Part shown: one piece after another, positions 40,141-50,402 of the stretch
How the letters are laid out: every line of letters begins with the position of its first letter
Position numbering within the stretch: the stretch's first letter is position 1
NCBI GenBank assembly: GCA_026122225.1
Contig: JANEZZ010002202.1
Span: 1 to 64,000 of the forward strand
Length of the DNA: 64,000 nucleotides
Direction of reading: 5' to 3'
DNA from: Heloderma charlesbogerti
Taxonomy: Eukaryota; Chordata; Lepidosauria; Squamata; Helodermatidae
The notes under the pieces: generated by a model
The model's database searches: none
What the model was told of the DNA's origin: nothing
What the model saw: the letters and a program-made list of their open reading frames with translations, nothing else
Program-made: the position numbers and the translations under genes

Positions 40141-41796
40141 CAGTCAGGGCCAGAAATATTGGAACAAGGATAACTGTTTTGGCAGTTGGCCTCTGTACAC
40201 CACCACATCGAAGTTGAAAGGAAACACAACCAGATGGGAGAGAAGGCAGGACTTTCAGCTGTAATTCAAGGGGTTTGACAAAAGTGGGGCACGGACCATT
40301 CAGGAAGTACAGCCAGTAGCATACACCCCCCCCCATCGTTGGTGGCTCGTAAGTAATGGAATGAAAGGCTGACAAGCAGCTGCATGGCCAGGTGTGGCCT
40401 GTTTCCTGGATACCCCATGACCAATCAAACAGAGAAAAGGCCTGGAGGTGGTTCTGAGTGTTACATTTGCATTTGGTAGCTGTTCACTGGAACTCCCAAC
40501 ATGAGGTCCAAAGAGGTGTCCATGCGAGTGAAGGAGGCCATCACTAGGCTGAGGAAACAACATAAACCCATCAGAGATATAGCAAAAACAGTGGGAGTGG
40601 CCAACACAACAGTGTGGAACATCCTGAAAAAGAAGGAATTAACTGGCAAGCTCAGCAACAGCAAAAAGCTTGAAAGACCACGGAAGACAACTAAAGTGGA
40701 TGACCGCAGAATGCTGCTCATGGGGAAGAGGAACCCTTTCACAACATCTAGCCAGGTCAAGAATGCTCTTGAGGAGGTAGGCATGTCATTGTCAACATCT
40801 ACAGTCAAGAGATGGCTTTATGAATGTAAATACAGAGGCTTCACAACAAGGCGCAAACCACTGGTAATGCTCATGAACCGAAAGGCCAGATGAGCCTTTG
40901 CCAGCAAACACCTAAAAAAGCCTGCCCAGTTCTGGAATAAGATTCTTTGGACTGATGAAACCAAGATTAACTTGTACCAGAATGATGGAAGAGAAAAGTA
41001 TGGAGAAGGAAAGGAACAGCTCATGTTCCAAAGCATACCACATCATCTGTCAAACATGGTGGAGGCAGTGTTATGGCATGGGCATGTATGACTGCCAATG
41101 GAACCGGGTCACTGGTGTTTATTGATGACCTGACTGCTGAGAAAAGCAGCAGGATGAATTCTGAAGTGTATAGGGCTATACTTTCTGCTCAGATTCAGCC
41201 GAATGCTGCCACACTGATAGGACGCCGCTTCATACTGCAGATGGATAAGACCCAAAACATACAGCAAAAGCTACCCAAGAGTTTCTCCAGGCAAAGAAGT
41301 GGGATGTTCTTCAATGTCCAAGTCAGTCACCTGATCTCAACCCAATAGAGCATGCTTTTCCCTTACTGAAGGCAAGACTGAAGGCAGAAAGACCCACAAA
41401 CAAGCAGCAGCTGAAGGCAGCTGCTGTAAAGGCCTGGCAAAGCATCTCAAGGGAGGAAATTCAGCATTTGGTCACGTCCATGGTTTCCAGACTTCAGGCA
41501 GTCATTGACTGCAAAGGATTTTCATCCAGGTATTCAAGGAGATCCTTCAGTTTGAAATGATGTTGGTTTGTTCCATTACTTATGAGCCACCAACAATGGG
41601 TGTGTGTGTATGTATGCCACTAGCTGTACTTCCTGAATGGTTAGTGCTCCACTTTTGTCAAACCCCTTGAATTACAGCTGAAAGTCCTGACTTCGCTCCC
41701 ATCTGGATGTGTTTCCTTTCAACTTCAATGTGGTGGTTGTACAGAGGCCAACTGCCAAAACAGTTATCCTTGTTCCAATATTTCTGGCCCTGACTG
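40141..41796 (+). mobile_element. Tc1/mariner element, dead, with long ITRs
   Basis: Termini are CAGTCAGGGCCAGAAATATT and its complement, flanked by TA dinucleotides (40139-40140 and 41797-41798). The inverted repeats extend about 225 bp (about 40141-40365 and 41572-41796). They are imperfect, and include GTTTGACAAAAGTGGGGCA, the GGAAGTACAGC words and GGTGGCTCGTAAGTAATGG in complement. Total 1656 bp, the normal size for a full Tc1-like element. Confidence 0.93.
40501..41560 (+). pseudogene. Tc1-like transposase, broken
   Basis: The N-terminal DNA-binding part is open from 40501 to 40893: MRSKEVSMRVKEAITRLRKQ, a first helix-turn-helix (IRDIAKTVGVANTTVWNILKK), and a second with GMSLSTSTVKRWLYE. 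A stop follows at 40891-40893. The catalytic part continues in pieces: ILWTDETKINLYQ carries the first acidic residue (D near 40954), a later FILQMDKTQN replaces the QQDN-type motif of the second, and LNPIEHAF carries the third (E near 41348). Frameshifts lie between about 41030 and 41330. Tc1 transposases cut at the ITRs and insert at TA; this one cannot make protein. Length if unbroken would be near the usual 340 residues. Confidence 0.9.
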
Positions 41797-41798
41797 TA

Positions 41799-42124
41799 TA
41801 TTCTTCCTCAGTAGTATTTTCTGTTCCAATGCAATTGCAGGAAAACAGCAGGACCACAGTTATGATGTGTATCTAAAAACATAAGAGTATTTTGAGAAAG
41901 CACCATACCACTTCTAAAACTTTTTTTTAAGCTTCTTTGATGCACTTTGACATATCCATTTTTATTTGAAAACATCTTTCCCATAGGGAAAGCCCTCTCC
42001 AACTCCCTGGTCACAGTAATAACTTCCACTTTATGTTTTGATAAATCAACACAAAGGAAAATGGAAATAAACAACAGAACGTTAAAGCTAACTTTTTCTC
42101 CCTAGAATGAAGCAGTTCCAGAAA
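41799..42124. other. No recognised gene
   Basis: Flank between the Tc1 and DIRS-like elements; nothing recognised. Confidence 0.4.
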
Positions 42125-43041
42125 TGCCCTACCCCCACATCCGGCTTGCCTGGCCGTGGGGGCACTGTTGCAGGCGGGGGGTGAGGAGATGTCATGGGTT
42201 GCCATTGGGCATTCCCCGTGGTGCCACTCTAAAGGGGAGGGGCCAGCGAAGCCTCTTTATGCCCCGTGCCCCTCCCAAAGCAGTCTCTTGCTCACACGGC
42301 TAAGGAATGGTCGGCATGCGCTCCACCGGCCCGACGAGGTGAGGTGAGGCGGCGACAGTGAGCTCGCCAGGGGGCCGATCAGCTGCACGTTCTCCTTTTC
42401 TGCAGCGGCAGTGATAGCATGCCTCATCCCCCGTGAGGAGGAGCGACAGAGGCGGTGGCAGCAGCTGTGGGGACGCAGCTAGGCCCTCTTTGTTTGATGG
42501 CCTGTGCAGCCCATGCAGTCATGGCGGACGTGGCAGAAAGCTCTGGCTGGTGCTGCTCCTATACGGGGTGGCTGCTCCTTCCTGTGCCACCAGCAGCCTC
42601 GGGGCCAATCATGTGTTTCTTCTGGCGGCCCTGATCCTTCTAGGCATTTTGTTGCGGCCAGCGCAGGCAGCATTCTTCAGGGCCATTGGCCCAAGGTTTG
42701 GTGAAAGGGACGCAACCCCGGGGGGTGTTCCCTTTGGGGGCCGTAAGGTTCCTGGGCCCTGTCTCCCCCAGCCAGGGGGCTCCTTTAGGGTGGGGGTGGG
42801 CTACTGGGTTGGGACCTTCGACACCATTCCCCCCTCCATCACTGGCATCTAGGCCCAACAGCTCTGGCATATGCAGTGGCTGCTTTGCTGAAACTATTGG
42901 TGGTCTGGCCCAGTCAGTTATTTCACCGCAAATGTTCACTAATTTGTTCAGGCACAGCTGGCTAGCATTTTTGTGTATTTGTCCTTGCCCCAGCACCCCC
43001 CCCCCGTCCTTTCCTTTAGGCTTTCCTTATCGATTGGCACC

Positions 43042-43347
43042 ATGCCTCCAAAAAAGGGACAAGGTGGCAAGAAGGGAAAGGGTAGGGCCCCACAGCCCCG
43101 TGCAAAGAGGACACAGCGTAGGTTCGATTCTTCTTCCGAAGAAGAGGCGGGCCCAGATTTGCCTATGATCCTGGCACGCCTAGAGGCCATAGAACAGGGC
43201 ACTGGGATTGTTCCTCCCACCCCTGCTGGTCCAAGCAAGACCTGTGCTTTGAAGCCCAAAAGAAGAAGGAAACAGACCCAGCGCTTACTGTTACTCTCCA
43301 TTTCAGCACGTTTAGATGCCATTGAGCGTCTTCCATCCCTGCTTTAG
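43042..43347 (+). pseudogene. DIRS-like gag N-terminus
   Basis: The open frame starts MPPKKGQGGKKGKGRAPQP, followed by a basic stretch, an acidic serine cluster (FDSSSEEEAG) and an amphipathic helix (ILARLEAIEQ). Another helix, ISARLDAIERLPSLL, ends it. This pattern fits a nucleic-acid-binding gag-like protein. I do not recognise a specific domain. The identity follows from its position in front of the reverse transcriptase. Confidence 0.5.
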
Positions 43348-43448
43348 CCCGCCCTGGTGTGGATCATTGGCTTGAAGAAGTACAAACTTCGGCAGCATAA
43401 CAGGCAGCTGCAGTGGAGGAAACACGGTTCTGCTGCCCCGGACACAGG

Positions 43449-44050
43449 TAGGGATGTACGACAGTCACTTACCTTTTCGCAGGTGTGATTCACAGTGTGG
43501 GGGGGAGGCGCTCCGTCCCTCCCCCCGGAATCCTCCCTGGCTGGCTCCGCTCCATGGCGGCTCCGTGGAGCTGCCGGCCAGGGCCGTCCGCAGCCGGAGT
43601 TCTGCTTTGCGTCCCGCCAGGCTGCCGTGATAGGCTACATAAGTATTTATGTAGCCTATCATGACAATGAGCAGGGATGCAAACGGCGGCCACTATGCCG
43701 TTTGCACCGCTGCTCTTTTCATGATAGGCTATGTAAGTATTTATGTAAGTAAGTAGTGGCTGCCATTTGCGTGGCTGCCTTTACCATGATAGGCTATGTA
43801 AATACTTACGTAGCCTATCACGGCCGCCATTTGCGTCCGCAGCAGCCTGGCCGTGGCTGTAGTGGCCGCCATTTGCAGAAAGACCAGCCGCTGCCGCCGG
43901 AGCCTCCGCCACGCCAGGTAAGTTTTGTTCCAGGGGGGATTCCGTGGGGTGGCGGGGGGTGGGAGGCCATTCCGCTACAGGTTTTGGGGGGCTGAATGCC
44001 AGTGCATTCGGCCTCACTGAAATGCGTGGTGGAATTCTCCGCCATCCCTA
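43449..44050 (-). mobile_element. E13: short TAGGGATG-family element inside DIRS
   Basis: The exact 8-bp TSD GACACAGG is at 43441-43448 and 44051-44058. It is in B-to-A order on the plus strand. Outward donors are ACTTACCT (minus strand, 43467-43474) and CAGGTAAGT (43915-43923). It contains three GATAGGCTAYRTAA palindromes (about 43626-43662, 43719-43746 truncated, 43788-43823). Around them are AAACGGCGGCC and CCGCCATTTGCG words. At 602 bp it is the shortest complete copy, without the central inverted repeat. Confidence 0.92.
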
Positions 44051-44438
44051 GACACAGGTGAGACAACTGCTGCACCTCATCCCACAGGTGAGACAACTGC
44101 CGCACCTGGCCAGGCTGGGGACCTTTAGGGCCTTGGGGATGGCTTCCTTGGCTCACTGCCTAGGGTTGGCCTTTCCCTCTACCTCCTGCAGGGCAGCACA
44201 TCATGAACACAGGGGACCCAGGGCCTCTTCAGGAGACTCCTACACCTACCCTGTCCGATGTAACACCTCCTGCTGTGGGTCCCCCTACAGCCATGAGTGC
44301 ATGTCCCCCACCACCTCACCTCAGGTTGGATCAGGGAATACCTTTCCCCCCCTTTCTAGCCCAGCACCTGTGCCATCCGCAGCTCCATCGGGGGCGACCT
44401 GTCAGCAACTCCCGATACCTACTGTCACTTGAGCACAC

Positions 44439-45357
44439 GTGTGGCAGAGACCTGCAAGACCTACCCAGGATCCATTGCCCTCGCCTCAGCCATTAACGGC
44501 GGATGCTTATGCTAATTTGGAGAGGGGCGCAATGCCCACTGGGGCTACTGCTTCACCAACAGGCTTCCACCTGACTCTGGCCACTAGGGAGAGGATTATC
44601 TGGGGGGAATTTATTGACATTTTTTCCTTGTTATTTCGTGAACCAGAATACACTGACAAGGAAAAAATCTAGGGATAAATAGCCAGAGCAAAGCAGGGGG
44701 GGAAAGGTGGCATGCACCTGGGCAAACTGGCTGCCAGATTTTTTTATTTATGCTGGAATCGTGCAGCAAAGGTTCCCGGAACGGGGGTGGATCCTCACCA
44801 AATACACTGATATCATTTATAGGGCATACACTGAGTATGAGGGCGGGGCTTGGCTGGCCTATGACGAGGCCTTCCGCCAAAGGGCCACCACTGACCCATC
44901 CATGTGATGGGATCTGAAGGAGCAGGACCTCTGGCTCCAATTTATGACTCCTTCTAGGCCAGGTTTTGGTGACAGATCTGACACTGGTCACATCTTGGCC
45001 AAACAAACACCTGCATCGGCCTCCCGGCCACTTGCGGGGCCAGTGGCTCAACACCACTGGCTGTGCTGGGAATACAGCTCCAAGGGTTCCTGTTCTCGGA
45101 ATCTGTATCGGTTCCGCCATGAGTGTTCTGTCTGTGGTGGGTGGCACCCCTGTACCTCTTTCCCTAGAGCCAGGGGCTGGCGGGGCCCCACATGGGATGG
45201 ACAAGGAAGTAGGAAATCTGGTGGCGGGCAACAGCCCCCTCCCAAAAGAGAACCAGCCCAGTTAAGATTGGGCCCCTTCGATGGCTGTTGTGTTGTGGTG
45301 CTACCCACACAAGGAGGATGCCATCTACCTCGAGCGGGGCTTCATGCACAGTTTTAG
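44439..45357 (+). pseudogene. DIRS-like gag C-terminal part with CCCH-type fingers
   Basis: Frames at 44439-44672, 44707-44907 and 44944-45357 each carry pieces of one protein. The first has LTLATRERIIWGEFIDIFSL; the second has RGWILTKYTDIIYRAYTEYE and a stop at 44905-44907; the third has CWEYSSKGSCSRNLYRFRHE followed by CSVCGGWHPC. The last pattern (C, then C, then RFRH, then CxxC) is the zinc-binding signature of gag-like proteins in DIRS elements. Two stops or frameshifts separate the pieces. Confidence 0.7.
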
Positions 45358-45919
45358 GATTCCTTTCCAGAGTCAGGGTAAGTCGCAATTCCTTAGAAAC
45401 CAGAAATCCGTCCTTGCCATGCAACGGTTGGTACAGGACAAAATTGACAAGGAAGTGCTAGCGGGCAGGGTTATTGACCCTTTTTCCACCACCGCCCTAA
45501 TACCCAACTTGCAGGTTTCCCCCCTGGGTATCGTACTGAAGAAATCCTCTGGGGAGTTCAGATTAATTCATAACCTCTCCTTCCCCAATCATCTGTGCTC
45601 AGTGCGCTACACCTCTTTTGATGCAGCTGTTTCTATGGTCCAGGCTTTCGGTCAAGGTGCCCTGATGGGGAAATACGATATTTTGCCCATCAGCCCACTG
45701 GATTTCAACCTTTTGGGGTTTTGTTTCCAAGGCAGGTTGTACTTGGACAGGGCCCTCCCTAGGGGGTGTTCCATCTCTTGCGCCATGTTTGAGAGGTTCT
45801 GCACGTTTCTGGAATGGACTGTGAGAGACAAGTCAGGTGTGCAGAGTGTGGTCCATTATTTAGTTATTATTACTTCTTGTTTGCTGGGCCCAAAGACTCC
45901 ACTTAATGCACCAATTTGA
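45281..45919 (+). pseudogene. DIRS-like reverse transcriptase, catalytic residues lost
   Basis: Signatures in order: GIVLKKSSGEFRLIHNLSFP, YTSFDAAVSMVQAFGQGAL, MGKYDILPISPLDFNLLGF, ALPRGCSISCAMFERF and SVVHYLVIITSCLLGPK. DIRS reverse transcriptases normally have the aspartate pair right after HYL; here the residues are V and I, so the catalytic centre is gone. The frame ends at 45919, and homology (AFAFLSDE-like in another frame) trails off by about 46020. Confidence 0.8.
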
Positions 45920-46020
45920 TGCAGGCCTTTGCTTTCCTATCGGATGAGGGATTGAGTTGGATACCCTTAAGTAATGTTGCCAGCTTCCTAAGGACAAACT
46001 CACTGTCCTGCATGAGCAAC

Positions 46021-46388
46021 TCCTGGCAAGTATGCATTCTTGTAAGGTTTATACCTTGCGAGAAATATAGCTGCATTTGACACATAAACCTGCTTGATTT
46101 CTCTTGTGTTAGCCAAACTGTGACCATTGGTAATGATTTTCCACATTGTCTCTTGTATTTGCACTAAGCTTAGAGATGATGGCATCTAGACAAATAGCTG
46201 GAGATAGAATGGTTGTTAGATGGTTTGAATCTGTCACTTTTTCTTTGATCAGACTCAGTTGATCCTGACTATCAAGTATGAAAGCATCTCTTGGAGACAA
46301 GAACAGATTGTGATTATCCAACTATCTTGTAGAGGTTTGCTGTTGGGTTATCTACATTTTAATTTAAACTCCTGTGGATTGGGAAAGT
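46021..46388. other. No recognised gene
   Basis: AT-rich DNA, nothing recognised. Confidence 0.4.
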
Positions 46389-46792
46389 AGGATGGACCAA
46401 TCTGTCAATTTCAGTTTCTCTCAGTCTCTAATTTTTTCATCTTAAATTCATTCTGTCCTGTTTCTGCATTAGCTTGTGACTTAAAAAAAAATCCCATGCA
46501 TTTTTGTGTACATTTGTCCTAATATGCACATTTTTGTCTGCAATGTCTCAAGCAATTTCCTTTTTTGATTTGGTTTGTACATTTTCCCACTAATATGCAT
46601 GTTTGTAGGGACCTTTCCCTACAATATGTACTTTTGTAAGCATTTTTATTCAGAGAAAAGCATCACAACATTTTGAGAAGTGCAAATGCTGAAAGATAAT
46701 TGCGTTCCAGCTTGTATATTGATTTGGGAAGTGCAAAGTTATTAAGTTCTTATTGAAATGTGAACTGAATGACATGTTTCCCCATCCCTAGG
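46389..46792 (-). mobile_element. Third TAGGGATG-ended repeat family, copy 1
   Basis: The right end reads CCCCATCCCTA and the left end TAGGATGGACC. The interior has repeated TATGCACATTTTTGT-like words and CAGTTTCTCTCAGTCTC near the left end. The same interior appears at 49979-50402 in opposite orientation. The flanks GGGAAAG and GGGAAAA are similar but do not give a clean 8-bp TSD. Confidence 0.55.
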
Positions 46793-47264
46793 GAAAACTA
46801 AATGCTTGACTGGCTGCATTGACTCAAAGAATCCCTTTCCCTTATAAGGATGGAGCCCCCAACACACGTGGCTTGACTTTTTGGCCTTCGTCTTCAAAGC
46901 TGGAATAGTGTATTAGTGAGAGAATGAAATTTCCTTATTCTTCTTTTTAAATCCCAAAATTTGTTTTAGTTTCCCTCAATACACTTTCTAAAAAGCATAT
47001 TTTTGAGTTTTGCCATAGGGATTCAAGGCATCCCCTAAGCTCAATTTAGAATTAGCTCAGTATTTCCAAGCTCTCTCAGTGAGTGTGTTTTCCAAGAATT
47101 CTCATTGAATTTCCAAGAATTCAAAACGAGAGGCAAGCATTACAAGCCCCTGAATTTAAGCAAATTAAACTATTATCCACATATTTCATAAAGCTAAATT
47201 AATTGATTTGGGAAATCCTTATATTTGACCTTATAGTTGTTTTTCTGATCTCATGGAGCCTTTG
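46793..47264. other. No recognised gene
   Basis: Unrecognised AT-rich DNA. Confidence 0.4.
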
Positions 47265-47325
47265 GGGATTGGACTCGATGGTCTTATAGGCCCCTTCCAA
47301 CCCTACTATTCTATGTTTCTATGAA
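47265..47325 (+). mobile_element. CR1 3'-end fragment
   Basis: GGATTGGACTCGATGGTCTT, then CTTCCAACCCTACTATTC, then ATGTTTCTATG. This is the last 60 bp of CR1, matching the ends of copies A and B. Confidence 0.85.
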
Positions 47326-47347
47326 ATAAAATCCCACAGCATACCAC

Positions 47348-47713
47348 TAGGGATGTGGGAGAATTTCATTTGGTCCCCATATTTTAAAGCAAACTAACCT
47401 AATTATCACATTGTAAAAAAGTCCCACTACTATGCAGATTGGAACACAATTACTCATTGGATTATGCACTTCCCAATTTGTGATGGAGTTTTTGGCTCAA
47501 ATATTGCATATACAATGTATATATTAGAGAACATTGCATATAAAAATGTGTATATTAGGGGTAATTATGTAGAAAAAATAAATGTGAATTTGTGTGTGTT
47601 TCCTTTTAAAGGAAAGTTGCAGAATGCTGCAGAAAATGGACAGAATGGACTTATAATTGAATACATGTGAAAAAGACATGGACCAGAAACAGACTGATTC
47701 GTTCATCCCCTAT
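47348..47713 (+). mobile_element. Third TAGGGATG-ended repeat family, copy 2
   Basis: Starts TAGGGATGTGGGAGAATTTC and ends GTTCATCCCCTA. The interior has the degenerate unit AAAATGTGTATATTAGGGG in tandem. The candidate flanks CATACCAC and TATACAAT agree at only 5 of 8 bases. No coding sequence is supported. Confidence 0.55.
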
Positions 47714-49978
47714 ATACAATATTCTCTTAGCTTGGGGTTTGTATACTAAGCATATCTGTCAAGACTGTGCTAAAACTAGGTACTGATAAGCATACCTTCA
47801 AGACTGAAGCAGATAATGGAGGCAGAAATTTAGTGTGGGTCAATAAATGTGTCAGATGAATAATTTGTGAGAATTAGTTTTCTCACAAATTAATTCTCAG
47901 TTTGTGAGAATTAGTTTTCTTTCCTAAATTCTGTCTTTAAACTAAAATGATTTGTGGATTATAGTCTAAGATCTGTAACCTTTCCCCCCCCTAAAAATAT
48001 GCCATGGAAGTATATTCTATGTGCTATATAAAATCTGTCCTTTGTATGGATAGCTTCTCAACCGAAATAATCATTAGATGAACAAAGGAACGATGAGCAT
48101 TGCATACAGAAGTTACTAATGAGCACAAGGATAAAATAGACTTTAATTTGCATATTTCAGAAACAATGAAAATTAATATCAAAGCAATTATAGCCAACTA
48201 AACTGAACCAAAATATGAAGAAAAATATATTTTGGTACTAGCAACATTCATTTTTCCATAAATCCTGAGTAAGCAGGAAGAAAACAAAGAGAAACTTAAC
48301 AATAAGATTTACATTCCATTAACTCCTTTACGTTGCTTTGTTTCCTTTTGTTTTGTAAGAATTCTAAGAGAGAAAATGAATAATACATGGCAGTATTATT
48401 CTGTAGGAAAGAACAAACAATCATCAGCTCCTTAAAGGTACCTAGAATAAATAGCAAGAACTTCTGGAGTTATGTAACCCCCTTTTCTGAAAAATTCAAA
48501 TATAGATGCTGTCTCACTATTACCACAGATGGTACATTTGACTAGGATGCTTCCGGCAAAATGTGGTGGCAACTCCAGTCTTTATAATTTACCAGTTTCT
48601 TTGAACTGGTTGTCCCTATGTTGTTCCCATCATGAGGGATAATATAAAGACTATGGCTTGGATCCTAAGACCACAAGCAGAAGTAAGCTCATGGAAGACG
48701 GCTTTCCTGTCCCCTACTCACCTTGCAACCCTCTGTGTCCCCAAAACAGTGTACACAGAGGGTCCTTCCACCCAACATTGGACAATTCTCCCCTCCCTCT
48801 TACCCCCATCACCCCATTCCATGTCATTCAGGAAGGTCACCTTGAGGGTATGGATGTGGGGAGGGGGATGGGAAAGTCCCCTTATGTGAACTTACTTCCA
48901 TATATGTTTCTCAGGATCCAAACAAATGAAATTAAGTAAGTTTAATGCCTAAAAAGGGCATCCTTTTAATTAGTCATAAGCAAGTCAATATGTTTAATTT
49001 GACACAGCTTAATGCTATCCCAAGTTTTCAGTCACCTCTTCTGAAATGAAACATTGTATGACTTTTCTTTCTGCACTCTTATCATTTATCTGTTATTTTA
49101 TATACCAGTTCTAGATAAGCAAAAGCTCTCCTTCTACCACTATAATACAGTGTTCTCAGACTGCATTTCTCACAGGAACATGGAGACATTTTTTAAGGAG
49201 TTTAGATTTATTTCTTTTTGAAATGAATATCCCTCCAAACATGGCTTTAAAAGCCCACACAGCCACTTACAAAACATATTACATAAGTCAAATCAATAAA
49301 GTGTCATATATTAAAAACAGAAGCAGTATTATCATGATGATAAAATCTATAGCAGCCATTTACTTCCCCAGTAAAATCAGAAAAGGCCTAGATTACAATT
49401 ACTTTCCAACGGCCTTCTGGTATAAAAGAGGCCATCTAGTCTAACCCTTTGCTTCATGTTGGGGATCCAGAATTAAAGCATCCCCAACAGATGGCTGTCC
49501 TGCCTTTGCTTGAGAACCTGCCACCCACCCCTACCACCAAGTAATTGGTTCCATTGTCGAGCTGGTCTTATCATTAAGATGTTTATGTTAATGTTCAACC
49601 AAAACCTACCCTTCTGTAACTTAAGCCCATGATATCTCATCTTCTCTTCTCAGTCTTCTTTGCTCCAGGCTAAATATACCCCAGATCAAGAATACCAGCA
49701 TTACATCACCACTTTCCCTCAAAGTTCCCACTACGTAAACCTCATTAATAAACTCTTCCCTACTGGTTAGGATCAAGCCAACGAGAGCAGATCTCCTTGT
49801 TCCTTCATCTACCATCTGAAAGAGGAATTTATCAGGAAGGCCTGCTTGTTTCAGGAAAGCATAATCCACATCCTCTCTTTGGCACGGCTGTCCATAGTAG
49901 ACTCCACTCCAAACATAGCTGTTTTTATTTTTCTATGTTTTGTTTTTATCCAGTTGATCTCCACAAAGCTATGTTCAC
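47714..49978. other. About 2.3 kb without a recognised gene
   Basis: AT-rich DNA. A local foldback lies at 47865-47905 (TTTGTGAGAATTAGTTTTCT with CTCACAAATTAATTCTCA), followed by a direct copy of the same word near 47908. Open frames at 48632-48889 and 49621-49869 (minus) show no domains. Confidence 0.4.
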
Positions 49979-50402
49979 TAGGGATGGGGGATAAATTTAT
50001 TCAGTTCTTAATTTAAATGTACAAAATTTTGCACTTCTGAATCAATATGCAAACTGAAACTTGGTTATTCTTTGAAATTCACACTTCTCTGAATTTGGCA
50101 GTGACGCTATCCAGTTGAAAATGCACACAAAAATGTGTATATTAGGGGAAAGTGCATACAAAACTGAGTGCATTAGTGAAAATAACATACACATGCATTG
50201 TATAAGGAAAGCTGCTTGTAAAAAAAATTGCATAGCAAATGCATGTATTAGGAGAAATGCACATAAAAATGTGTACACATTTTCATACAAAATTTTCTTG
50301 TGAGTTTTCAAGATTGGGCCAGTTCTAATGTTTGAAACAAATCAAATTTCATATTGGAAAAATGAGGAACTGAGAGAAACTGAAATTGGCAGATTTGCCT
50401 AT
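49979..50402 (+). mobile_element. Third TAGGGATG-ended repeat family, copy 3
   Basis: Starts TAGGGATGGGGGATAAATTT; the interior has about five degenerate units like AAAATGTGTATATTAGGGG and AGAAATGCACATAAAAATG. It ends GAGAGAAACTGAAATTGGCA, then GATTTGCCTA, which matches the left end of copy 1 read in reverse. The TSD is not clear. Confidence 0.55.

Larger units (their letters stand above)
42125..46020 (+). mobile_element. DIRS-like retroelement, truncated, split by E13
   Basis: A GC-rich region with a gag-like reading frame and a reverse transcriptase of DIRS type. The coding order is a basic N-terminal protein (43042), a zinc-finger protein (about 44439-45265) and reverse transcriptase (45281-45919). 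Nothing of RNase H, methyltransferase or tyrosine recombinase is visible downstream, so the 3' part is missing. The 5' limit near 42125 is set by the change to GC-rich sequence and could be wrong. E13 lies inside. Confidence 0.7.

Noticed and set aside
43042..43347. A host nuclear protein with a basic and acidic N-terminus
   Set aside because: Its position before DIRS-like gag and reverse transcriptase pieces, and the interruption by E13 in the same unit, make a retroelement origin more likely.
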